Shown here piece by piece: positions 19,701 to 23,185 of a DNA stretch of 23,527 bases. Under the pieces are notes generated by a model. It was not told the origin of the DNA. It did not search any database and worked only from the letters and a program-made list of their open reading frames with translations. Source of the stretch: a virus; the IMG/VR virus record IMGVR_UViG_3300009428_001469, positions 1 to 23,527 of that record; one strand, given 5' to 3'. Positions within the stretch are counted from its first letter, which is position 1, and the number at the start of each line of letters is the position of its first letter. The position numbers and the translations under genes are program-made.

Positions 19701-19745
19701 AGTAAGTTTGGCGGCGTGGAGTTCGGAGGAGCGTTCGACAAATGA
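7725..19745 (+). CDS. Giant 4006-aa virion/ejection protein with metallopeptidase and ADP-ribosyltransferase-like domains
   Basis: One uninterrupted 12-kb frame with a GTG start. Visible order: an N-terminal domain with aromatic DIYDYYYERDG; hydrophobic Gly/Ala segments at about residues 130-170 and 232-257; helical, acidic, coiled-coil-rich sequence with a linker holding NLTG/NLTG/NFTG (471, 496, 510); further helical and beta-rich regions; and a zincin site HEMGH (2000-2004) with a candidate third ligand E2057 in NPQEFFANQF. Next come more helices and an ADP-ribosyltransferase-like region (about 2830-3085: GVTSTPNGQYGDGVYL, ending MGYDGLHTDEGDVVFNP). The C-terminal third contains LLGFTTFTSLPDIALPLV (about 3586-3602), MFQLKSFPLMMMKLQGYIV (from about 3777) and hydrophobic stretches near 3805-3823 and 3870-3888. 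Size, position and Gly-rich membrane-like ends fit a gp16-like or DarB-like protein packaged in the virion and delivered into the cell. Domains of these two types are known from phage polyvalent proteins. The ART catalytic triad could not be placed with confidence. No T7 gp16 transglycosylase motif or N4-type RNA polymerase motif was seen. Confidence 0.85.
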   Translation: MSNEIDAILSNMDDDVSDNGSGMGTNSGLGYAANLNKANAKNVFARQDFVQDIYDYYYERDGKSFSGIDEAKDYFMEDRRWRNMNLVSIGRDLVDANNQSDQQGKRLARLQTTFDAMPNFYEDGGDGWKGFATNALAVVADPINLIGFGSGGVAARAAAAGVIAGGGRQVLQQSGMAAVRGTASREALKAGIFKGALYEGGVSGLAEGVLDVGIQARNTELGLQDGYSLKQGAVAVAGGTVIGGAMGGALGGLAAKVRNPFSDGMSQTDRGIQDGRNRVMDAEMDAANADNIALDEANANADTGETAQESFTRRIGETRAAVNQRTNLSRASAAEGERSANEQRTETGPYDTQDTDGVNAGQLTEDDTLDLAAQNVQSMDELARKAELDATTETDLNKRNALNERAVKLRRASEALHGKLERYLSPDEVTSTELVQEILQITDQSDLLIKIGNDPDAPQPTGNTGGGTARNLTGAEADADADVANNAGARPGDGGNLTGDEAGDFSDPQNFTGGDNRMGPNRPETALVPETGPELSQPDQEFKDRLEESKVIDTRLETDVASLNEELVGERQKFETDSPLIGEEPDITEILKAGDIAEVGEAADAMKVRLSGVAQQNGVDISGIPDMENSGGKVIVERLNAKRAELRSVQQARITELEAKIDQTELRRADNSRIRDTEKVDYEKAVVERDARLAQEELDREVTRTLEKQRKEAVVEQAAADARNPSLVFETLNSKSDTVEYLKSIGVSEEDMKPLTNLDARTNRPARQEAFVKIWNERMGQELMVQYATSRMGDNGPIDSFYNTDVLPDSTMTFFEAILVEQGFDPDLRAAALASHNKILDNPKDLNDKVLELHTSPEHINSPELFFEAAKERFGNAYAERLAVHLHDDIINAPIAKLDSYTYKQDGINATLPPRDMASPSGEPLYGMKVAGAERTLPSGNLSTEPNANRDGRVKEIEAVMSDAINKELMALKERARKTALLAGITEEQADAAATRIYYDKIDKMVADREGFLERNDAFLDGQMKTVASSILEMKSARDAYNKTRSDLPKKFNSNLTSEEVIVQELDSNGELVDLDKIRYTLTQSAKPTIEESALLNAHFKSLEALRETKRRYSSTAKYNVVMKNNNVLPIGQLIMEAENEILTLKSKKQTSIKIIAPKDRSSKDISVGFDAGLADFIGRSQNRKGDGTYEVKNKVQAILKGSNINGYEGKLFRRGQKLADNGRYEQRTATANAIDEMQASRIAAGTQQRVRDEIEAERNKPRVTELDFHIKKIDALNSKIYQVTKNRGSNKPIKYDGKIVTIEELTDLRNSAMSKARAEVVNSFDMGPSGSVLTGLKAERARLTSNTQKGMLGNQAEEYNKNRARNIMLSTWNQIRRELNDPKTSDDRVRLLQTMTRDLKRMGNVQKQNGKPYDEKLAERIATFATKKEAAGRRAEAAYKRDVEAGMYDYENSSYGEGADRFEPEDLGVADAYAEQLARRDMGEYKVDESATENMLFGDNLPPQLKDEVLQAANQKKVAEVARLDGLAEYTLLSARAHRGEISGDELVAAIGRLNQEIKRRAEAAPEEVTVAGRKHAIEVASTTKGVEVDINNDISYSRPEGSKIVTIKIDDVKLGEAIEKPDGGFSIMHPDGQRINFKKFGPLKKSLVQIFNRQIDGIQEKSGNTRFSVKENAKGIPHVQKDPSQTATYKTDPPIPVAKNVAAPDVNIKPEADANDPTTWSGLDFEDMPAGRKLAIQFLGDGPLVKRQVVRMDNEKSPQSIREMLGTSGDVPYVIGHVQSGGPKAASQETFFPMDPESIFIDQRGVEVVGLDVPEGKRGLSGNSQSRRKRENRASDLSKVQGNKLKIAEDDQAFFAEMGAELNTVNDLVLHIEKLETADWQGEIRSLKGLKKYATARSAAARILKANVPNGIKKPTTTTAKANETLRTMFDGYPQAEVQTAVDFIERVALLNGGVAPKMRAGDSPLFDVNTNEIQIDVASGSKTGEVRSTPMSMELVHEMGHWVYDNLLDEGDRQKFWSSMEKYYDDNGTLNFKDLERGLVDPKFISNSASNPQEFFANQFLGFAMQTDAVRVPGSALHQVFAKVSKIGADLLNWLLGRETFQIDSDLYQIFQKHMPQDVIDPETNLPTAQPSMFGHLEALGREHGNDGSITVGSGMMKPAEFAGKQMRVLDTRIRELHAAKRAYPTGLGDSMSLAIDLERIAKETYGEYGGAKGQPFHKKIPGAPESGKARIMALDETVSREPIIQAQYAIHTFLRKLRAEEADHKFSTMLGGMSTKDKAAQEAIISEMTGMGERNQQAMYERLLTDSKSAYEGLDEAIVDHLHRLSTDLQIALQGAVKEYTGMFQRTMPFTERKRIAIDEYTGAAYVETDSPKTGRYKKAARKLARQELALSQSVNEVVSKMSSSGIDWRTVSEKDIISAAQGRKKELITISEQRHELARAVSAEGAEDLGAKATAFNQLKASETHKSFDLPAILNRLENGSDTQRRLLEIFRSDRQDHKNHMLKIISETDLEDTHDLIIAGRHYGAELPDAPSAVSTEPMSGAVSQFTSSISVRGKDKSQQAMAQDLFTKMTRMIKGFEDPSVKIDDDIFMTAYDVAMIRNDPNALDADDIDMASPVGEAWDDARDAMRDMADNVIAINKLREKFPSELSGTMEQSAKYDAEIMKYRKPLFDYLYDFTYALQTGTDQRAIKGLDAAGVEQMKAKFARMTTIDFTTTDAFTVKGGSTEANASLRKMIDEAVQILDGILFQPQSSADRLMETRRMGTADLHRAERDKHAILGMVRGADGQALVHPSVASKYADAYLDTIGDRLDGSARDLTGAGPKADLKNRLKFNVSSDQNVRGVTSTPNGQYGDGVYLKSIKHVDKGFDVVEVKRAADEAASSSRLNSNQKKELDFSVNSTIWLREAIRDLNNKLDTSFDEKQLLERLLKMDRTHWGVIDDITNGRMKDQKVAPVFARVRAPLDLTSNTQYSLNGETDGTMRHFIMKLAEGRVLDAEGVQAAVDAFTAPMSGREMYQVFTNNSNGLLHKYGKSNNGPASRLAFNRMLKDMGYDGLHTDEGDVVFNPEMVKEANSFKPEDNLLHDGEGFGGDMKLTGQVVEEMMVQNGRLGNPTFVGVAREARRMGMPQAILDVTEKVFKKRSIQPEDVEKISKWSTVKNFFRENSSLFRQLGANWFGDQIQPMSGVGTFEKHDALLARRMSPIIRKLNALPDGGGAFKRWNRRNRGLAMGALDAGQPASHERIINALRRGRGAVQALGLAEREIAMDIANGFNDELNQMKALGIKVGDARKLGSDFYVPQVYDRENILSNPSRFREGLVEILKREQNRPDFDSQRMTEDELGKIADLMAHRLTKGFDPSTDEAIQQALGSPFAARVINIKPGDYDFMDEFLVQDLQGILAKYYDRTIRKRVLTEQFGVNGHGFNAYVETAQDGLDAGVQILNSRYSPTNAVTTESGMAMVDDLQIPSLRLTPDQSKTLVVKLKRLLDDPETNVNNKQTAINMIIEMGGPDAYNNVQFKKRVEAVVNAAVDFAGRKPSSTTVAKMRQMMDVLNKKPIDGGSGQEARYKVSRALKSFTSVSLLGFTTFTSLPDIALPLVRSGNMRAFAKTWAKYSTDPSYRAAAKNIGVGIDNLMHERMVQMAGDGNQKFANAFFNATLLTPWTNTMREVASLVGFESFKSEIDRAVRLASKGKRGSKSYATAVRYLERYGLTGDNAPHDFLADGSFRIDMLPKDEGIEMQVQMAMLRFTNEAIFTPNPNDVPMWAQTPWGSMMFQLKSFPLMMMKLQGYIVDEFKLGNVAPAFYMLTAGVGAGSLSVGVKDYVSLRGGDDERSAEFRKRKLTESRAGIAEILGVKEGDDLDAALGWYLDGLLAVGGMGLIGEMLYNTSAQLDNGKYGFVRTMSAAFGPQVGTAELAFNAAAGAGQVISNKINDEDKNDKIRNTLRDMFGRLPVVGRIAGGPTGRETFVDAVGGEAKKAGRPAKGKLGDSKFGGVEFGGAFDK
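9153..9170 (+). repeat. Three tandem GCCGAC hexamers
   Basis: Perfect GCCGAC triplication within the giant gene, encoding Ala-Asp-Ala-Asp-Ala-Asp in a flexible linker between helical regions. It is in frame, so copy changes would be tolerated. Confidence 0.8.
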
Positions 19746-19999
19746 TGTTCATCACGCTCTTATTCGTCGGGCTGGCCAACCCCACCTACACTACCTGTGG
19801 GTTGGCCAAGCGCACGACGATACAGGGCGAGATGGTCTGCATATACCGTGGGCCAAACGGCACCACGGGTTATCACTATCCATCATTTAGCTTCAAGGAA
19901 TGTCCGAGCACATTTCGGTGTCGTTACACCCCCAACGCCAAGCGCCGACCCACAGTCAAAGAGATCATGGATGGACTGAAAGAGGGATTTGAAAATTGA
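19742..19999 (+). CDS. Small secreted cysteine-containing protein, lysis-cassette border
   Basis: 85 aa; no named family recognised. The N-terminus (MMFITLLFVGLANPTYT) is hydrophobic and could be a short signal peptide or a membrane anchor, although it lacks a typical positively charged start. Four cysteines (19, 33, 54, 60) are suitably placed for two disulfides, including KECPSTFRCRY; this fits a periplasmic location. No canonical lipobox surrounds C19 (YTTC). The start overlaps the giant gene's stop (ATGA), with a strong site GGAGGAG at 19725-19731. Its stop overlaps the holin's TTG start. Being first in the lysis segment it could be a lysis accessory or an envelope-modifying protein; that is inference from context. 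Confidence 0.65.
   Translation: MMFITLLFVGLANPTYTTCGLAKRTTIQGEMVCIYRGPNGTTGYHYPSFSFKECPSTFRCRYTPNAKRRPTVKEIMDGLKEGFEN
19981..19986 (+). promoter_or_regulatory. Ribosome binding site supporting the TTG start of the holin
   Basis: AGAGGG ends nine bases before the TTG at 19996. No ATG or GTG lies in frame near the start of the holin's first membrane segment, so this site decides the unusual start codon. Confidence 0.55.
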
Positions 20000-20202
20000 C
20001 AACAGCCTTTGAGAAAATTCTAGAATACAAGTTGCTACCCCGACTGTGCATGTTCGTAATGATGATCATGTATATTCGCGTAGTCGAATGGTTCATGTCG
20101 CTACCGCAAGACGTAGTGTCTACACAGGCCACCGCGCTAACTGCGACCGTGACAGGCGCACTTACGGGAGCGTTCGCAATATGGGTGGGAAATGAAAAAT
20201 GA
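19996..20202 (+). CDS. Two-TM (class II-like) phage holin
   Basis: 68 aa with a TTG start that overlaps the previous stop (TTGA). Two membrane segments are evident: residues 13-35 (LLPRLCMFVMMIMYIRVVEW) and 45-64 (ATALTATVTGALTGAFAIWV), joined by a short polar turn containing SLPQDVVSTQ. The second segment ends with WVGNEK, a pattern I associate with small holins of marine podophages. Holins accumulate in the inner membrane and open at a set time so that the cytoplasmic amidase reaches the peptidoglycan. The gene is directly followed, with a 4-base ATGA overlap, by a second holin-like gene and then by the amidase, which supports the role. Confidence 0.8.
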   Translation: MTTAFEKILEYKLLPRLCMFVMMIMYIRVVEWFMSLPQDVVSTQATALTATVTGALTGAFAIWVGNEK

Positions 20203-20591
20203 TACTTAGTTCACTCATAGGACCAATCGCCAATCTCGCAGGCACATGGCTGCAAGCCAAGGTCGATACGAAAGCAGCGGAGACTAAGATGAAAGTCTCA
20301 GCAGCCGAGGCCAAGTCGCAGATACTCATGTCGCAGTGTCAGAGCGAAGCGAACTGGGAAGCGATCATGGCCCAAGGATCAACGTCGTCGTGGAAAGACG
20401 AATATATAACAATTTTGATGAGCCTGCCCATAATAATTTGCTTCACTGGTGAGGCTGGGAGGGACATGGTCTTTGATGGTTTCGCTGCTCTCGACGAAGC
20501 GCCCGACTGGTTCATATACACATGGGGTTGTGTCGTCGCAGCGAGCTTTGGAATACGTGGTGCCACTCAATATTTTGGTAACAAGAAGTGA
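20199..20591 (+). CDS. Three-TM holin (GTA holin 3TM-like)
   Basis: 130 aa. There is a short hydrophobic N-terminal helix (LIGPIANLAGTWLQ, about residues 6-19), then a charged Ala/Lys helix (20-48), then WEAIMAQGSTSSWKDEYITI leading into a second membrane segment (68-84, TILMSLPIIICF), and a third at about 103-122 (WFIYTWGCVVAASFGIRG). The order and the W-x-S-W-K-D-E-Y plus LPIIICF pattern fit the 3TM holin family first described in gene transfer agents and common in alphaproteobacterial phages. It overlaps the upstream holin by ATGA. Two holin-type genes in a row suggest either a holin/antiholin pair or a holin plus pinholin-like partner; sequence alone does not decide. Confidence 0.75.
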   Translation: MILSSLIGPIANLAGTWLQAKVDTKAAETKMKVSAAEAKSQILMSQCQSEANWEAIMAQGSTSSWKDEYITILMSLPIIICFTGEAGRDMVFDGFAALDEAPDWFIYTWGCVVAASFGIRGATQYFGNKK

Positions 20592-20671
20592 GCTACGACC
20601 AGTCTGACGATGCGGAATTTACGTCGGTATGGAATAACCAACACAAGGAAAAAACCATTGAGAAATATTAA
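20588..20671 (+). CDS. Possible 27-codon ORF between holin and amidase
   Basis: A GTG at 20588 overlaps the holin stop (GTGA) and opens a 27-codon frame beginning VSYDQSDDAEF, ending with TAA at 20669-20671. It contains the amidase's AAGGAA ribosome binding site and overlaps the proposed TTG start at 20658. The upstream region has only a weak ribosome binding site. It may be a real leader peptide that couples amidase translation to the holin, or a chance frame. The product is polar and resembles no family I know. Confidence 0.25.
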   Translation: MSYDQSDDAEFTSVWNNQHKEKTIEKY

Positions 20672-21095
20672 CGAAATTATAATTCATTGCACCGCGACCA
20701 GACCATCATGGTATGAAGATCGTCCTATAAAGGATGCGGTCAAAGAATTGACAAGGTGGCACGTCGAGGACAATGGCTGGTCAGACTGCGGGTATCATCT
20801 CGCCCTTAGTCGTAGTGGCGAAGTGGGCGAGGCCAGACCTATGCGACGTACAGGAGCGCATTGCCGTGGCAAGAATAAGTCGAGCATAGGCATCACACTT
20901 TTGGGAGGACGGGGCGGTCAGACTGACGACGACTTCTTGGAAAACTTCACCGAAGAACAGGACAAAGCGTTGCGAGATTTGATCGCAGACTTGAAGGCTG
21001 AGTACCCGACTATAACCAAAGTATCGGGCCACTCAAGTTACGCCAACAAGGCATGCCCGTGTTTCGACGTGGAAGATTGGATGATGGGTAAGTAA
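20610..21095 (+). CDS. N-acetylmuramoyl-L-alanine amidase, T7 lysozyme type (endolysin)
   Basis: Cleaves the amide bond between N-acetylmuramic acid and L-alanine of peptidoglycan at lysis; Zn-dependent amidase_2 family. Counting from the ATG at 20610 (161 aa), the expected residues are present: zinc ligands H26 (in IIIHCTAT), H141 (SGHSSY) and C149 (KACPCFD); catalytic-site Y62 (CGYHLALSRSGEV) and K147. H84 (GAHCRGKNKSSIGI) matches the conserved His of T7 lysozyme. No signal peptide is seen, so export depends on the holins just upstream. The better start is probably TTG at 20658, with AAGGAA seven bases before it, giving 145 aa starting at RNINEIIIHC, close to the T7 N-terminus. T7 lysozyme also inhibits phage RNA polymerase; whether this one does is unknown, and no RNA polymerase lies in the window. 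Confidence 0.93.
   Translation: MRNLRRYGITNTRKKPLRNINEIIIHCTATRPSWYEDRPIKDAVKELTRWHVEDNGWSDCGYHLALSRSGEVGEARPMRRTGAHCRGKNKSSIGITLLGGRGGQTDDDFLENFTEEQDKALRDLIADLKAEYPTITKVSGHSSYANKACPCFDVEDWMMGK
20645..20650 (+). promoter_or_regulatory. Ribosome binding site pointing to a TTG start for the amidase
   Basis: AAGGAA lies seven bases before TTG at 20658, which is in frame with the amidase. The upstream ATG at 20610 has no recognisable ribosome binding site. Confidence 0.6.
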
Positions 21096-21098
21096 AAA

Positions 21099-21533
21099 GT
21101 GGAACCTATATCCGCAGCAATGGCGGCATTTGCCGCCATCAAAACTGGCGTTAAGCTAGGTAAGGATGCCCATTCCATGATGGGCGACATAGGAAAAATG
21201 TGGGGTGCGATTGATGATATCAAGCAGGGCCACACCAAAGGTAAGAAAAATCCTTTCTCGTCCGTAGAGGAAGAGGCGCTGTCAACTTTTGCGGCTAAGA
21301 AAAAAGCCGAAGACTTGGAAGAAGAATTAAAAAAATATGTGATTATGACCAGAGGTATTTTTGCGTGGAGAGAGCTACTTCAACTGAGAGGCCAGATACG
21401 CAAAGCTAGAACCGAGGCTGCTAAAAAAAGGAAGGCCGAGATACAGGCTAACATTGAGATCGGCGCAGTGGCTCTGTTGTTCATAGTGCTAGTTGCTGGC
21501 ATGATAGCTGGCGTCTGGCTGTGGTTAGGTTGA
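21099..21533 (+). CDS. 144-aa protein with C-terminal membrane anchor, end of late operon
   Basis: GTG start three bases after the amidase stop; ribosome binding site weak. The product begins MEPISAAMAAFAAIKTGVKLGKDAHSMMGDIGKMWGAIDDIKQG as an amphipathic Ala/Gly helix (described here as residues 1-44), then has an acidic/basic helical stretch SSVEEEALSTFAAKKKAEDL (54-73) and a strongly basic helix (98-116). A single membrane segment (about 120-143) lies at the very C-terminus, so the bulk should face the cytoplasm as in tail-anchored proteins. I recall similar unnamed proteins after the endolysin in marine podophages, but know no function. The i-spanin order (N-terminal anchor, periplasmic coiled coil) is reversed, so I do not call Rz. 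Its stop codon lies inside the interleaved inverted repeats at 21524-21567. Confidence 0.7.
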   Translation: MEPISAAMAAFAAIKTGVKLGKDAHSMMGDIGKMWGAIDDIKQGHTKGKKNPFSSVEEEALSTFAAKKKAEDLEEELKKYVIMTRGIFAWRELLQLRGQIRKARTEAAKKRKAEIQANIEIGAVALLFIVLVAGMIAGVWLWLG

Positions 21534-21567
21534 CCTCGCCGCAGTGCGAAACCTAACAAGCGAGGTC
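21524..21567 (+). promoter_or_regulatory. Two interleaved perfect 8-bp inverted repeats at the end of the late operon
   Basis: GTTAGGTT (21524-21531) is the reverse complement of AACCTAAC (21550-21557). Immediately inside it, GACCTCGC (21532-21539) is the reverse complement of GCGAGGTC (21560-21567). The arms occur in the order A-B-A'-B', so the two stems cross: either alternative hairpins or a pseudoknot. The stop codon TGA (21531-21533) bridges A and B. Neither stem is followed by a T run. Confidence 0.6.
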
Positions 21568-21638
21568 GTGAGGATCAGCGATTAAAAACATATTCTGTGA
21601 CCCAGCAACGCCTTTGGCCAACCCTCTGTAAAACCGTA
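21534..21638. other. Convergent intergenic region
   Basis: About 105 bases separate the end of the rightward late operon from the end of the leftward gene block. Apart from the repeat arms ending at 21567 I see no coding frame, promoter-like pair or classic hairpin/T-tract terminator. It is the expected place for bidirectional transcription stop. Confidence 0.5.
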
Positions 21639-22178
21639 TCATTTTATGTGACCACGCGCAAGAAAGTCTAGCGTTCTAAACAGTCTCTCGTCCAAAGTAT
21701 TGTTGACCTCAACGTCTACGTCGCACGTCAATCCCTCACTACTGTGGACTTCGCCTGTTCCTGTCGAGGGTTGGCCCTTCACGGACAGACGGATTATCAT
21801 CCCGCCCATTCTCCGCACCCGCTACGCTTCGTTTTGAAAGCGACAGTCGTCGGTCACGACTGGATGCGTCGGCAACAATCGCTTGGCGGCGTGTTCCCAC
21901 ACGGTTCCCCATAGGTTCTTGCTTATTAAGTCTCGACCCCATTCCGTTCCCAATGTCTGCATTGCCCATCTCGGCGTCCTTCCATCCAAAATATCACAGG
22001 GCTGCTCTTTGAGCGCACCCTCAAGGTGTTCGTCGGTCAAGCCCATCTCTTTGAGCATGCGCTTAAGCGGTCCAGCAAACTTGATGTTAGTATAACCGTA
22101 ATTCTTACATAAGTATTCCGCACACATCGACTTGCCGCTGCCGATTGGCCCGACGAAAGCTAAGAGACTAGGCTTCAT
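21639..22178 (-). pseudogene. Deoxynucleoside monophosphate kinase interrupted by an in-frame TAG
   Basis: Phosphorylates dNMPs to dNDPs for phage DNA synthesis; P-loop kinase fold. The leftward frame starts at ATG 22178-22176 with Walker A GPIGSGKS (residues 10-17), then FAGPLKRMLKEMGL (34-47) and a nucleotide-binding-type segment RTPRWAMQTLGTEWGRD (67-83). It reaches TDDCRFQNEA, the family's D-x-R-F-x-N-E motif, and then meets TAG at 21824-21822 after 118 codons. The same frame stays open for 60 more codons to TGA (21641-21639) and reads RMGGMIIRLSVKG, then EVHSSEGL, then VNNTLDERLFRTLDFL. This is exactly what the C-terminal lobe of these kinases looks like. One base change (CAG to TAG) would explain the stop. 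Without readthrough the 118-aa product lacks the last third. Several genes here end in TAG, so TAG is a normal stop codon in this genome. Confidence 0.82.
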
Positions 22179-22392
22179 CGTCGATCACTTCTTTTGAAAG
22201 GTCAGCGATCTCTCGTCGAATGTATTTCAGTTTGTCATACGCCTTCCGACGATCAGACAATTCTGTATCCTCGTCGGTCGGGCGGTCGTTGCCATAATTT
22301 ATCATCCACTCTAAGTCAGTGATCCGCGTCTGGATGCTTTCAGCCATGTGGCGTAACTCGACGATCTGTTTTTTCTTAGCATTTAATTTCAT
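22168..22392 (-). CDS. 74-aa coiled-coil protein of unknown function
   Basis: A short, highly charged, helical protein (MKLNAKKKQIVELRHMAESI at the start, KLKYIRREIADLSKEVIDDEA at the end) with two coiled-coil segments split by a polar loop (NYGNDRPTDEDTE, about residues 33-45). No family is recognised. Its ATG overlaps the nuclease stop (ATGA at 22392-22389 on the minus strand) and has GAGG upstream. Its TAG stop lies 11 bases inside the kinase gene, so the three leftward genes are translationally coupled. A small partner or regulator of the nuclease or kinase is possible but not shown. Confidence 0.6.
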   Translation of the reverse strand: MKLNAKKKQIVELRHMAESIQTRITDLEWMINYGNDRPTDEDTELSDRRKAYDKLKYIRREIADLSKEVIDDEA

Positions 22393-23174
22393 GTCGCCCT
22401 CGGCTCATAGAGTTTCCAGTCGGTGCAAGTGGTGCCATCACACACCTCGCATTGTAAATTTCCCATGCGATCAGCGTGGCTATTGCCACAAGTTCTGACC
22501 GACTTCTCGTCTGGCACAAGGCCGTTCCAACACGCATCTCGCTTGAAGCAACCCTTGCAGCGCCAGTCACTTTCGTCCGTTGCTATGCGTGTGGCCCTGT
22601 TGGTAAGTACATCTTCGACCTTAGTCGTCAGGTAGGCCCAGCGAAAATCATCGAAGTCGATATACTGATGGTGATAGGCACTATTGTTTTTATTGTACGC
22701 AATCAGCACAAATTTACGGAGGCCAGACAGCCCCATCATAAACTGCATCTGGTCATAGTAAGAAGGGTGCGATCCCTTCACGCCCTTCTTAACAAACTCC
22801 TGATGCTTGGCCATGTTCATGGACTTGATCTCGACGCCGAATGTTTCGCCGTCTATCTCCATCAATCCGTCAGCGTTGCCCATCACCAAGCCACCGTATC
22901 CCGTCCATCTCCACTGTCGGCCAGTTAGCGGGTCAGTCTCCATGACGTGCATGCCAGCTTTACGCATGTCTTTAACCACGTCGTATTCAATCTTGTGACC
23001 ATCACGAAAGATGCGCTTGAGTTGTGGCTCTGGCGCAGTCTCAGGGTATCCGCGATATGAGTACGCGATTGACGCCAGACACTGCTGGCCTATTCCACTG
23101 GCCCCGATGTACTGCCTCGGCTTGCCGCGCTTCTCGGCGCGATACGCCTCGGTTATTAGCGCGGTTATATCCAT
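22389..23174 (-). CDS. PD-(D/E)XK nuclease, Cas4/RecB-like with probable Fe-S cluster
   Basis: 261 aa. RecB-family nuclease motifs appear in order: H60 in FRDGHKIEYDVV, D102 in GNADGLMEIDG, E115-x-K117 in GVEIKSMN, and Q142/Q144 in YYDQMQFMMGL. One cysteine near the N-terminus (C32, GQQCLASIAY) plus C206, C209 and C215 (RCKGCFKRDAC) match the one-plus-three arrangement that binds a 4Fe-4S cluster in Cas4/AddB-type nucleases. A further C229-H233-C242-C245-C250 group near the C-terminus could bind zinc. The likely role is 5' or 3' resection in phage recombination or degradation of host DNA. AAGGA lies six bases before the ATG, directly after a T tract and hairpin. Its stop overlaps the next start (ATGA). 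It follows a DUF669/SSB-like gene, as expected for a recombination module. Confidence 0.85.
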   Translation of the reverse strand: MDITALITEAYRAEKRGKPRQYIGASGIGQQCLASIAYSYRGYPETAPEPQLKRIFRDGHKIEYDVVKDMRKAGMHVMETDPLTGRQWRWTGYGGLVMGNADGLMEIDGETFGVEIKSMNMAKHQEFVKKGVKGSHPSYYDQMQFMMGLSGLRKFVLIAYNKNNSAYHHQYIDFDDFRWAYLTTKVEDVLTNRATRIATDESDWRCKGCFKRDACWNGLVPDEKSVRTCGNSHADRMGNLQCEVCDGTTCTDWKLYEPRAT

Positions 23175-23185
23175 AGTCGTTCCTT

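Noticed and set aside
7725-19745. The giant protein as an N4-type virion RNA polymerase.
   Set aside because: Similar size, but I could not find the single-subunit RNA polymerase signature motifs (catalytic Asp motifs and the R/K...YG helix) in order. Metallopeptidase and ART-like motifs occupy the middle instead.
19742-19999. A lipoprotein (o-spanin/Rz1) call for the 85-aa cysteine protein.
   Set aside because: The residues before C19 (YTTC) do not form a lipobox, and the protein is not proline-rich; a disulfide-bonded secreted protein fits better.
21099-21533. An i-spanin (Rz) call for the 144-aa protein after the amidase.
   Set aside because: Its membrane segment is at the C-terminus and the helical part would face the cytoplasm, the reverse of Rz topology.
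21534-21638. A classic bidirectional rho-independent terminator in the convergent gap.
   Set aside because: Apart from the interleaved repeats there is no compact G/C-rich hairpin followed by a T run on either strand.
21822-22178. Genome-wide recoding of TAG to an amino acid.
   Set aside because: TAG is the natural stop of the genes ending at 1430, 3753, 7643 and of the leftward gene ending at 22168, each with sensible gene boundaries, so TAG works as a stop here.
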